From: Zopfochytrium polystomum
Taxonomy: Eukaryota; Chytridiomycota; Chytridiomycetes; Chytridiales; Chytridiaceae
Direction: 5' to 3'
Assembly: GCA_025765615.1 (NCBI GenBank)
Contig: JAIVFJ010000031.1
Coordinates: forward strand, 248,001-312,000
DNA: 64,000 nt
Part shown: positions 17,701 to 29,163 of the stretch, piece by piece
Layout: every line of letters starts with the position of its first letter
How positions within the stretch are numbered: position 1 is the first letter of the stretch
Translations under genes and position numbers: made by a program
Notes under the pieces: model-generated
Databases searched by the model: none
The model's input: the letters and a program-made list of their open reading frames with translations, nothing else
Told to the model about the DNA's origin: nothing

Positions 17701-19243
17701 ACTGAAGGACATGCAGCTCGGAGAGGATTTCCAAGCAATCAAGGAGGTCGTCGTCGCTGAGATTGAAGGGGGTGATGAAGAGTTCCCCGTTCACACCAGG
17801 TAAGCTGCTCACTGCTCGTCTCCTCTTGACCAAAAGTAACCGCAGGCAGTCTGACATGCGGACCGAGCGGTCCACGCCTTTTAAAGGCTCTCTCACCACT
17901 TCCTCATCGTCAACAACACTCGACATGCCCGAACTTGCTCCGCTCCCGAAGGAGGATTCCTCGCAGAGAATCCGGGTTGAACTGCAGAGAGAACTGGCAA
18001 AAAAGACGAAAGAGTAAGTTTGTTTTTCTCCTTGGTTACCACGCTGAGTATTTGGAAAAGAATGGACCGAATTCGACAACAAATGTCAGACAAACTGCTA
18101 AAAGGAGAGAAAGATTTGGAGGCGGCCCTTCGGGACGGGGCGAAACTTCGAGCAGCGTTGGCTGAGATGGCCCAGGCGAAAGAGAGTGTGAAGGAAGAGC
18201 TTGAAAAAAGGATCAAACAGCTCGAAGCACAGGTGGGTTCAAATATGTGATCCAAGGGCTAAACCTTCGATGCGTCCACGATTTCAATATAGCTGTCGAA
18301 AGCACGTGCACGTTCTAAAGAACTTGAAAAACATCAAAAGGAGAAAGAGGCGGCAGAGCGTAGAGCGTCTGATATGCAGGCGGATATTGACAAGCTAGCA
18401 CGTCACAATAGCGTCACTAAAGAAGAGGGCCAAGGAGGGTTTGTAAAGACCCAAAAACGTAACGAAAGGTTAACTCTCAGCTTCCAAAATGCCCCAGAAG
18501 CGGAAAAGGTTGTGGAAATTGAAAACAGACGGGCAAGGGAGGCCGCCGCAGCCGCACGCTCGCAAGAAGAGGCGCAAAGGCTCGTCCGTAGTTTGAAAAA
18601 CATGATTGAGACATTACAACGTCGATTGGACCGCAAAAGACAGGATACGAGCAAGGAAGGAATGCCTCATGTCCCTGATGGAGGTTTGGATATATCGAAG
18701 CTTCGTATGACTGTTCACGCAATGTGCCCAGAGGATGAGCTCGACTACAGCCAATTGGAAGAAGAGTTTTGTCAAGACTCAGACGCAGCCCAAATTCTTG
18801 CCGTCTTGGTGAGTGGTCCTTTTCTCTTTGGGAAAAACAGTTACGGAGATACCTTTCAGCGAACCTCGAATTTTAGTGATTCCAAAAGACTCGTCGTGGG
18901 CTGTCTCCGAGAGCTGATTGAAATGAGAACAACCGTGCAAAGAGCGAGTGGTCCAAAGGTCTGCATTGTCGTCATACTTTAAAGGCCATCCTGATGATTA
19001 TGCAGGGAACGAGCGCCCTTGACGTTGCATCTCAAACAGAATTCGCGTAAGTTCTGATAACGGACTTCAATTATCTGAAAATTTATTAGTGCGTCCGAGG
19101 CCGCAACTCTTCAGCGAGAACTTTTATACTACAAGACAACAAATAAGGGCCTCAAAGGAAAACTTAAAGACATGGTGGCGCTCAATCAGAAGCTCAGTTG
19201 CTGCAAACAAGCTCACTACCGTGAGTGTACTTGGGTACAGTAA
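14734..19243 (+). CDS. Kinesin-4 family motor protein (KIF4/KIF21-like)
   Basis: Plus-end microtubule motor. The N-terminal motor opens with VKVALK then, after an intron ending at 14827, IRPPNAIS. It continues with [25 protein letters not shown] (P-loop, split by an intron), [43 protein letters not shown] (switch I), [18 protein letters not shown] (switch II) and [15 protein letters not shown] (neck). The [15 protein letters not shown] and [15 protein letters not shown] segments fit kinesin-4. The rest is a many-exon coiled-coil stalk, for example an acidic [13 protein letters not shown] stretch and a Lys-rich end. A +1 change is required between 15268 and 15284, between NQQQPGS and GIIPRAI, and another probably near 14897 before [13 protein letters not shown]. 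Exon limits in the stalk (16630-19030) are approximate. Confidence 0.88.
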
Positions 19244-19521
19244 GGAGGGAGAAACGGAGCGAGAGGTTGAAGGAAGCGCTGTCACTACGGAGCGAGAGGA
19301 CCATCGGCGGGGACAGCCGGGTGAAGCTGCCTGTTGAATGAGTGGTTGTAGGTTACTATTGTCAACGCGTACCGATTGTCAAAGTTTTCGCGTTTTTTTA
19401 ATTTCATTGATTTTTCTTGGAATTTCTTGGAACCAATATAACAATATACTATACACTTGGGAAAGGGAAAGACGAGCTCTAAAACTTAGCAGGCTTCTGC
19501 ATCAACGAAACGTAGCGTAAA
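19244..19521. other. Intergenic, kinesin to secreted protein
   Basis: Tandem plus-strand genes flank 278 bp that become AT-rich towards 19380-19470. This is presumably a terminator plus promoter; no element was identified. Confidence 0.4.
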
Positions 19522-21560
19522 ATGCGATCCAGCCTCTTCACGTTGCTGGCGTCGTTTCTCTTGTGGGGTTCATCTATTGCCATAAACACTGGAGCCCGTC
19601 GAGGAAAATGGTTTAAAGGATCCCATATCCCTCCAACTGATTTTACAAGACTGGATGCAAGCGGCACGTTTGATCTTGGAAGCACACATGGTCGGATCGT
19701 TCGTGGTCCATTCGTTGTGGAAAACGCAACAAAGTGAGGCAGTGCAGTCCATCCCTTCAACCCGCTAATTCTTTACGATCACCTCGACCTAGTGGCGAGC
19801 TTTACTCCTTTGGCTCCCTCAAGGAAGCGTCAGGCAAAACCAGTTGCTTCTTGACGCGCCTTTACGGAAGGTCTAATCGCTACACACAAGCGAAGACCCT
19901 TGGCCACAAGCACCGCCACCACTTTGTGCACAGCAACTGCACAGCCTTTGACGCGACCATTCACCCGTCTTCTCGCGCGTACTTTGCTGTCGGCGTGACA
20001 GAGTCTGGCCCATTCTTGCTAAAGATTGTCGGAAACGGTGCTGCGATCGACTGGCGCTTTGCCAAATACTTGCGAAAAGACTTGAAGGGGCTGTTGCCCA
20101 CCGACGTGGACATTCTCTCCGCTGCAGTTACTGTGGACGAGACGAGCGGAGATGTGGTCACTGTTTGGAACTTCCCGGAAGGGATCCCGTCCAGTGTTAT
20201 TAGGTGGTCGGCGAAAAAGGATATTTCGTCTGTTATCATGACGCTACGTGAGTGCGCTTGTTGATGGCTGCTCGTTTTCTTCCTACTGATTAATGACGCA
20301 GCCAACGGTTTCATGGCATCGAGCCCCGGCGGCATCGTTGCAACGCCAAAAGGTGACCTTATTGTGGGTGGAACGACAACCAAGGATTTAGCCGGAAAGT
20401 CCCACACGAAGCACCTCTTCGTTAACGAGTATGATCTGTCAAAGGGTAGTCCAGAACTAGCCAAGCACACTTTCTGGACGGTGAGACATAGAGAATAAAT
20501 GGAACGAGTCTAACTAAATCGTTTATGGACAGGTCCACGAGAAGATCACGCAGAATATCGGAGTGGAATGTTGGTTTCTTCTTTATAGAACTAATCTGAT
20601 TAGGAGTTCTCATAAACTCGCCTCACTTAAATGCGAAAATTTGCAGCGACGAACGTTGTGTATGACACAACCGATGGCAGCATTTACATTGGCGGCTCCA
20701 CACAGATCCCATTCACTTCCGTGATGTTCAAGCTCGAAACGACAGCACCCTTCTCTACTGTAACTCAACTCAAACGCCGCAAGCTTCCTGGAAAAGTGAA
20801 CTCAATTGCCGCGATTCACGGCAGCTTTTCGTACGCTGCAGTTACCGATGGAACGGGCCACCGCCAACTATTCACGTTCGACTATCTTCTTCCAAACAGC
20901 ACCGTCGTCCGCGCGACAAAAGGCAGCTTGGGTGACGCCGGAAGCAACTTCCATATCACTACGTCTGAGTTCCACCCTGGCACACTGGTTGCCGGCACAG
21001 CCGCCGCGCACCCCAACTACGCTGGGACAGCTGATGCACCGCAGACGTTCCGGCTTGGCGCAACAACAGACCGGGTGCTGATCATCCACCGCGTTACGCG
21101 ACAGGCACTGACCCAAACGGGCGACGGCGGGGTGCACCTGTTTCCCATCGAGAAGCTCCCTGGCGACCCTGCCGACCCTCCGACGCTCAATCAACAGTGG
21201 GACATGATTCCTGGCACCAAGTCTATCCGTAACGCTGCGACCGGCCAGGCCCTTACGATTCGCGGACACCCGAATGTGGTCTGGGGGTACGATCAAGAGG
21301 TCGGGCACAAGATTGTCGGCGACGCGTACAGGATGGCAGCAACGCAGAGGTGGTCTGTGAACAAGGACCACACTATCACGAACCTGTTGGACACACGATG
21401 TATTGGTTTGGATAGAGAATACCTTCGGAACAACAGGTTCCCCGGAAAGGCCGGCAAGCATGGAAATACTACTTGGTACCACTTTACTGGACTGCCAGTG
21501 GTGACGGTGTACTGCATCTACGACAAACTGATTTTGTGGGACGTCGTACCCGTTGTGTAG
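19522..21560 (+). CDS. Secreted protein of unknown function
   Basis: I do not recognise the family. A clear signal peptide starts the protein (MRSSLFTLLASFLLWGSSIA). Five exons join in frame: 19522-19733, 19793-20247, 20302-20480, about 20533-20574 and 20647-21560, giving about 600 residues. The middle part has repeated blade-like pieces (GIVATPKGDLIVGGTTT, NVVYDTTDGSIYIGGSTQI, VNSIAAIHGSFSYAAVTD) that suggest a beta-propeller, inferred from pattern only. The C-terminal 150 residues contain QQWDMIPGTKSIRNAATGQALTI cut into segments like those of a ricin-B-type beta-trefoil (QxW near 21200 and 21350, CIGLD near 21400), also an inference. It is probably extracellular or wall-associated and perhaps sugar-binding. 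The donor of exon 4 (GTTGGT) is weak. Confidence 0.75.
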
Positions 21561-22407
21561 GCCTAATAGTCGGTGACAGTGCTCGCTATCTCGTTCATTT
21601 TCTGCCTTAAATTTCTTTATCTCCTCATTCACACGTGCTCTTGCTTGTTGTCGTACTCCTCATTACTCTTGTCCCAGCTTCTCTCTCCCGTCGTGTCCAA
21701 AAAGTGAATAAATTTTTCTTGTAGTATTGGTTGCTAAGTCCTGGCGTCTTTGAAGAGGTGGCCAGCCAACGCTGGAATAAGAAAACGCTCGCTTGAGCGT
21801 TGTCAAGGTTAACTATATGAGACAACAAAAGCACATCATCAAAAGCGCATCATCGGATACTCTCCGACCGGACTCCGCTGTGTCTTCGTGAAGGAGGTTT
21901 ACAAAATATTTTCGTAAAAACTCATTTGTTGGAGCAGGTAAGGATTGTCTTGCCCATTATGTCGGCATCCACACACCCGTAATCACCAGCAGCCGTCGCC
22001 CGGTTATCTCAATCTGGTTTGCAGTACGCCAACTTATCATCGGGGCGCCGATGTCTGCATGACGTATAGGATGCCGAAGAACTCAGCTCGCATTGTCGAA
22101 ATCTCTATCGCTGCAATCATTAGTCAAACAATTAGCATCTCTTTGTTGCACCGACAGATCCACTCCAATTGCGCAGCCTCCAACGTATTTTTTCATCTCC
22201 GCCAGGAACCTTACGGTCTTACCGAATGCTTTCATCCACCACTTTCGATTCGCTCTCTCCCAATCTTCCAATATGCTGCAGGGGGCTGTGACACCTTATT
22301 AGATCTTCGAGATCAAGTCTCTGAACGCCACTGACTGGCGCTGATCGTCATCTTTGCTTTCCTCGTCCTTGCGGATTGTCATTGCGAAGGCTTTTGAAAG
22401 TGCAACC
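21561..22407. other. Intergenic, secreted protein to ABCA
   Basis: About 850 bp without a recognisable gene. It may contain the ABCA promoter or an unrecognised 5' exon. A short ORF at 21945-22334 has no family features. Confidence 0.4.
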
Positions 22408-25400
22408 ATGAGTCGAGCTACTGATGAGAAGCCTTGCTCGACGTGGGTATAGCCTGCGAGCGCTGGGTTTCAAGGCTGTCAGTTACCAAAAACGGCAGGT
22501 TTTCACCAACGTGTGTTGCATAAGGTGAGTGGTGCTTTCGAAGTGAGTACGAATTCCTCACGCTAATGGGTAATAAAGTGTTTGTCCGTTCCTTATGGTC
22601 ATCATTTCTAGCAGGGCTAGGACTTGCAATCTCGAATCTTATCGCCAGGTCCTACAAAGTGGAGAGTACGTAAATTTTGTGAATATGATGAAATAAGTAA
22701 CCTACTTCAAGCCATTCAATATTGTAGCAACAATTTTTCTTTGGCCAATGATGGTTTCCCGATATTCAATCTGTCAAGTCCTGACATTTACGGAGGTGGC
22801 ACAACCACCAAAAGCGTTAACTTTGTCCAAAACGCCAATCTTCAAGGATCGAGCGGGAACCCAGGGGCCCTCTTGTATACAGTTCAATAAGCCTTGTAAG
22901 TTCTTCGTGCATTGTCAATTCCAGCAATTTGAAAAGCCTCAACTCGTTGTCTGTATTTCAGGTGTATTTTGGTTCGGATCAGACTTTCCGCAAAACTCGC
23001 CCATTTACGAGCGAAATGCAAAGGGCCCTGCTTTCGGACGAATTGATTCGTAAGTTGTGGAGCCTTTACATCGCCTTCCATCCTATTTACACAAAGCAAA
23101 GCACGTACATACCGCCACCCGACTTGGGCTGGCTTGCGCTTCTTCAATCATACGTCACCGACGGTCCAAAATTGGCCCTAACGTCGAATAAGACCAGTCA
23201 TATTCAGTTATTCTCCCAGTTTCAGCAGGGAACGTGGATCTATACAGGGTGCCCGCACTCCTTTACTGGCAATTCAGTTGGGCGTGATTCCACCCGCTCC
23301 AGTGAGCGCAGCAAACGTTGCGAGCTACCTCAACACCCTCGCAGGAACGGACTTGTCCAATTTTTTCAACCCTTCCTACAATCCATCCAATGGGCTCCTT
23401 AGTGCCGTCCCACAACGCCTATTCGTAAATTTCTCGCAAGTGGCGGGTCTCACCGGCCTCGTTCCTGTGCCTTATTCTGTCCCTTTCGCGAACGCGACGT
23501 CCCCAGAAGTGCTGGACGACATCCTGACTGCAAGAATCCAAGAATTGATTTATGGGCTTGCGCAGCTTAACAAAACGGTCTTGCAGCTGGCAAAACCAGA
23601 AACGACAGATCTCCTCGACTTTTACATTCGAGCTGGGAATGTGGCGTCGATCATGCCCTACGGTGCCGTATTCCTAGACTCCTGGAATGTCGACGCCCTT
23701 TCAATACGCGCAGTTCTTCAGTTTGGATCGGACAAGCGCCTTCTCGCAGCAGGAAACTTTCCCACAGCTGGCCAACGGATGTTGACGCAGATGGTTCAGC
23801 TCAATCAGGCTGTTTTGAAAGCTATCGGAGCGCGATGGGGAGGGAAGGCGAAAGACGCCAGAGTTACACAGGGTATCAGAGCCTTTCCAAACATGCAAAC
23901 AACTGGGTTTACCCTCGAAATCGGCGGAATTATTGGCGGAATTCTGTACCCGTTTGGAGTGTCGTTCTTGCTGCCTATTTTCGTGATTGTGCTGGTCAAA
24001 GGTAATTTTTGGGAAGTTTCTCCAGTATTATATCAATGCTGATTCACGCATCACCACGCAGAAAAGGAAGACAGAATGTAGGTAGCTTACTTCCATTGCG
24101 ATCTCCGCCTCACGTATCAATTGCTTTTTCAAAGTTTCGTCATGATGCGCATGAACGGCATGAAGTCTTGGGCCTATTACCTGTCTCATTATGTCACCTT
24201 CTATATCCTATTCATAATTTCAACCTCCATATTTCTTCTCTCGGGCTTGATTGTACGCCTTTCGTTCTTCACAAAGACGGAGGGTGGCCTATTGCTTCTC
24301 CTCTTTTTCATTTGGGGCCATGTTCAAATAATCCTAGCATTTTTTTTCGCGGCCCTCTTCAGCCGAAGTCGAATTGCTCTTGTCCTCACCTTCCTTATTG
24401 TTCTGTGCGGTGTCATTATCTCTGTCGTTATGGATGGACTCTTCTCGTTGACCGACCCCGTTCCAACAGCCTTCTTTTTGTGGCCACCTTTTGCCTTTTA
24501 CAGACTAGTTAGCGACTTCAATCGCGCAAGCTATAGCCAGACAGTTCGGGTAAGTTCAGTGGCAAAGTGTGTGCTCGGCGTTCTAAATTTCATCATATCA
24601 GCCGTACACATTCAAGCGGATCGACCCTGGAAGCGAAGTGGCCAACGCATTCCTTCTTCTGACATTTGAAATTTTCATCTACGGCATAATCGCTTTATAT
24701 CTTGCCGCCATCGTACCATCTGAATTTGGAACTGCACGCCCATGGTACTTCCCGGTCACCGTCATCCTCGAATTTTATCAAAAGCGCTTTGTAGGTGCAA
24801 GGAATCGACATATATTTGAGCAATACTTCGTTAATCGCAATACCTCAACACATAGCAAAAGAGACAGACGCAACCATCTGAGGTGGCGCTCGTTCGTCAA
24901 GTTTCACCAGATCCCGGAAGCTTACACGAAGACGATGACGTCCGGAGAGAGCGGGAGCGTGTCGATAACTTGGAATTTCCAGCAGACAGTCCCTATCATG
25001 ATTTCTCATATAAGGAAGGTGTACCCACCTCGGGGCGGTCTTGGCCCGAAGTTTGCCGTCAAAGATGTTTCACTAGGCTGTTGAACGGAGTGTGGTCTTT
25101 GGCATGCTCGGACCGAACGGAGCTGGGAAGACAACTTTGATTTCAATTCTCACAGGGCTTTATGAGGCAAGCGGTAGGAACGGCACGTTTAGGGGGACTG
25201 GACATTCGGACACAGTTGGATGATGTTTACAAGATCATTGGTATTTGTCCACAGGTAAACGATTCAATTCGAAGGGCGTCTGATTCTTACAAATCTCTTT
25301 TTTGCAAATGCTAAGTTTGACATATTGTGGGAGGATCTCACTGTTGCCGAGCATCTGTATTTTTATGTAAGGGGGTTACTTGTGTGTGCATGGCTGACAT

Positions 25401-26254
25401 AAATTCCATTCAACGGACTTAAAAAAGGCACGCCTCAAAGGCATCGAGCCTGCACACGAAGGAAGAGGCCGTTTCTCGCTCGCTTGCCAAAGTATCCCTG
25501 GGCTCGCTCCAGCACCGGCTTTCGAAAACACTCTCTGGCGGAGAAAAACGCCGACTCTCGATAGCTATAGCCCTTGTCGGCGACCCAAAAGTCGTTTTTT
25601 TGGACGAACCAACCACAGGCCTTGACCCTGAAGTGCGTCGTCTCATCTGGAACATTGTTCGCGATGCCAAAGAGGGCAAAACAATCGTACTGGTGAGCAT
25701 GATTCTCAAAATGACTAAACTGCTTTCTTGTTAATCCCGCTTCAAGACGACCCACTCCATGGAAGAAGCTGAGGCAGTCTGTCAACGAATTGGAATCATG
25801 GCGAAAGGATCGTTGCGGTGTCTTGGGAATCCGTTGCGGACTGAAAGAACTGTACGGCTCCGGTTTTAAAGTGTTCTTCAATTCAGAGCACCAGGATACG
25901 GCGAGGGCCTGCCTGTGGATGGAAAGCATTCTGCCTAAAGGATGGCGAAAAGTCGATGCGTTCTCGACAAGGTGGGAGTCCTGCCTTGCTTGGCACCAAC
26001 TCAGCGAGTAAATTAAAATCAATCTCAAAACGATGGCAGCACGTCGTACGAGTTTCCATCAGCACCAGGTGTCATCTCACAGCTTTTCGAACACATCGAA
26101 CGCCAGAAGAAAGAGCACGGCATTTTGGATTGGGGAGTCTCCCAAACAACTTTGGAAGAGTAAGACCAAAATTTCTGGATACAATCTCTGGTCTGACAAA
26201 AATCCCAGAGTTTTTCTTCGCATTATATCAGACGCGGATGCGGATGCGGACTGA
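22408..26254 (+). CDS. ABCA-type half-transporter with multiple +1 frame changes
   Basis: Lipid-type ABC transporter with one TMD and one NBD. The N-terminal segment [17 protein letters not shown] plus a hydrophobic stretch is followed by a long extracellular loop (about 22740-23900, [18 protein letters not shown]). Five or six membrane spans follow ([57 protein letters not shown]). The NBD has [10 protein letters not shown], Walker [41 protein letters not shown], signature [10 protein letters not shown], Walker [14 protein letters not shown] and [17 protein letters not shown], then [12 protein letters not shown] and a short tail of Asp-Ala repeats. To read this continuously, +1 changes are needed near 24997, 25082, 25176, 25458 and 25840, and possibly 22444. 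The start codon and first exons (22408-22890) are uncertain. It may be a pseudogene, or intact if the extra bases are sequencing errors. Confidence 0.85.
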
Positions 26255-26894
26255 TACACTCTTCTTAATCGTTTATCGTGCGTTCTTTGGGATGTACACG
26301 AAGGAGCGAAAATTCAACCAAATAGAGTCAATGTAGCTGAACTACTCCCTAATTTTTCCTTGTTGCAGACAAATCAGTGAGAGGTCAAAGAAAATGGAGT
26401 GCTTGAAAGTCCTTCGATTTTTGGAGGTCCTGACAAAAGCGCAAGCAGCAACCGCTCTACATCCCAATCAAAAGTCATAAACTTCTGGGTATTCTTTTGC
26501 TTACTCCTCTTCTCAGAAGGCTTACATCATTCCAATAAGTTGGCGTAAAGCCCATTCGTCGACACCGTTTCGTTTCGTCTAAAACTGCTTTTAAAGAACC
26601 AGATCGAAGGTTTTCCGTGTTGCTTCGGACTATACGGTGAAGGCTTTTTCACTGTTCTACTGTGAGGTCCCGTCAAGAAGAGACAAGCGCTCTTTATTAT
26701 TATCGCTCAGCAAATGCTAGCATTTCCACTCATCGTACAAGCCATCCCCAATTCGCACAAAAGACTACGTCACGATTGCCGAAGTCGCGTGAGCTCTTTT
26801 GATACCAGAGCTCGTGTCGCCGTGTCCAAATTACGACTTTCTTGGCAGGTCTCTGCAAACCGCGTGAGAAAAATCAACGATTCTCTCGAATTGG
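26255..26894. other. Convergent intergenic region, ABCA / NELF-C/D
   Basis: Between two converging genes. No recognisable gene or repeat was seen; the open frames here are short and unstructured. Confidence 0.5.
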
Positions 26895-28712
26895 TCACGT
26901 ACCAAGAAACCCTGCAATGACCGGGTCGTTCCGGCAGTTTTCAAAGTCCAATAGCGACACTAGCGTTGTTGCAAGAACGACGATTGCAGGGCTATATGGA
27001 GCTTCGCTGATGTGAATAAACTGTACAGCCGTGAGAAGAACTCCGTCGCAGCCTGAGGCGACAAACCTGTTTCATGAAGTGTAGGAGCAAGGATTGATCG
27101 AACGAGGCGGCGCTTCGGATGACGAAGTTGAAAACTTGGATTCCGAAGCGAAGTTTGATTAGGGTTTGCAGTTGATTGAAGTACCGCTTCTTTATTTCTA
27201 ACTAAGAGAGAGTAATCAGTCGAGTTGAATTGTTTCAAGATTGATGCTCACTTACCGCGACCAGTGGAGAGACAGTATCGTAGCCCCGCTCCAGATTCTC
27301 CGCGTATATCTCAAGTATAAACGCTCGTTGCAATGGGAACTGAATGGCAATCTGACGTGTGGGAAGATTAGCCCGCCAATCATCGCACACATCACACGAA
27401 CCTCGTCCAGTAAGTCAAACAGAGGTGGCGTTTCTATTCCACCAGTGAGTGTGTCGGATTCGTAGAAAGCAGGGTCTGTGAAAATGGATCGTATCCAATT
27501 CAGTTCTGCCGTGCAGCAGAGTGGAGTCCTGTTCGATTCGATCAGCCAAAGAAAACAACATTGCAAGGTATACGGACTTGGACAGTTCAAGTAATTGTAA
27601 CAACACCTCCTTCATGTCAGAAGATGGGGTTAAATCCTTCAGCAGCAGTTTTAGTGATTTGAGCGCCATCGCAGTTGGCTCGACGTCTGCCGTATCCACC
27701 TGAATGTTGCGAATAAGTTGCCCTTCAATTCGTTCAAGCGCCATATACCTCTCCGTTCGGAAGCTCCTTCACTGCCGACGCGTAGGAAAGAAGCCATATT
27801 TTCTCGTCCATGAGATTTGGCGCGCCGGCAGTCTTGAAAATATCCTTTAATAATGCATCTAATGTGCGTGAATGGGGGTAAATCGAAAAGTATGAGGACT
27901 GCCGTACCAAAGAAGGAAGGGACCCTGATATATTCGGCCGAGGGGGGCTTGTACGCAGCATAAATCGATTTGAGCTGTTGTTTGATTTTTGTAAGCGGAA
28001 GGGGCATCAACTCACAGGGCCACAAACCTGCATGACGTCTGACGATTGGACTTCCCCGTTCGAAATCTTCATCACCGCATTCACCAAATCCGTCGTCGGC
28101 TTTCCAGAATACCGGAGCGCCTCAATGAACGGCTGAGACGACCTGTTGCCCACCCGGACGGCGAGGTTGGCACGATATGCCCGTTGTGAGAAATTTCGCG
28201 ATGCATGTCGATCCGAGCGTGCGGACGGGTTGTTTGACTCACGGCGTTTGTCCAAGGAGTTCGTCCAGCTCTGTGATGATGCGCTGCACGAGACGACCCG
28301 AAACCCGGGAGCCGTGGCTCATGCGGGACAGCGACCGAAGGAGAGACTGGGTATACATGTAGCTCTGCTCGTCGAGGATGTACGGGCGGAGCTTGTCAAT
28401 GTCGGACGCTATCGAATCGTCATTGCAATGCGCCAGTTCGGAGAGAACCGAGACGAGTGATCGAGTGTACTCCTTCAAGTTTCGGAATAAAGAGGGAGCG
28501 GTCCCGGTCTCACCGACCGGCGCGATGCCTTCACCCTGCTCCTCGACGAGCTCCTCCTCTTCCTCATCATCCTCGGCTTGCTGCTCCTCACGCTCTGCAT
28601 CAGCCGCGGGCTCAGCCGCGGGCGATCTTGGTCCACCTTCGTCTCCGTCCTCCCCTGATGGGCTTGTGTCCGAAACGGCATCCGCTTGGTGGTCCTTCGG
28701 GGAGGATGACAT
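26895..28712 (-). CDS. Negative elongation factor subunit C/D (TH1-like)
   Basis: NELF-C/D is a core subunit of the complex that holds RNA polymerase II paused near promoters. Exon 1 encodes a very acidic N-terminus (DDEEEEELVEEQGEG), then APSLFRNLKEY, comparable to the EPSIFNTLKRY start of animal TH1, and a helical region. Later exons read PFIEALRYSGKPTTDLVNA, then PPSAEYIRVPSFF, compared with PPPVELIRVPAFL in animals, KIWLLSYASAV, DPAFYESDTL, FPLQRAFILEIYAENLERGY and a last exon with ISEAPYSPAIVVLATTLVS. Exons join at ordinary splice sites with no frame break. The protein looks shorter than animal NELF-C/D because the roughly 150-residue region after the N-terminal motif is missing or in unrecognised exons. 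No other NELF subunit is in the window. Confidence 0.75.
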
Positions 28713-29163
28713 GGCAGGGTGACAACACGCCCCTCAAAAGTGGCACACTTTCGCTTCACCCGCAAATACAGAAAAAAATAAACTAAAAAAAAAAAAGGAT
28801 CTCAAATATGGATTTTACCGGATTGCCAGATTCAACCTGGCAACTTCCGCTTCTTATTGACCCCGATAGCCACAAGATATAATCAGAGCAAACAACACAG
28901 TTTTAGGAGCGGGCGACATCACTTTCGTATAGTGATGAGGGAAAACAAACCGCTGCCCGCCGAAGGGGGTTTGTGGAGATGTGTGGTTAGCGATTTTTGG
29001 GTCGAAGGAATGGTTAACAAAATATAGTCAAAAGAGATCAAGGTAACAGGTCTGAGAGGCGATTGCGTGAGTAGGTAGAAGCTCGCTGAGACAGGGCTTA
29101 GGTAGAAGAAGGAAGAAGGAAGGGAGACGAGAGCCGGGAAGAAAACGAGAACGAATCCAGAGC
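28713..29163. other. Region between NELF-C/D start and ammonium transporter stop
   Basis: About 450 bp carrying the probable NELF-C/D promoter and the 3' flank of the ammonium transporter. An A-rich tract lies at about 28783-28797. No gene was seen. Confidence 0.5.
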
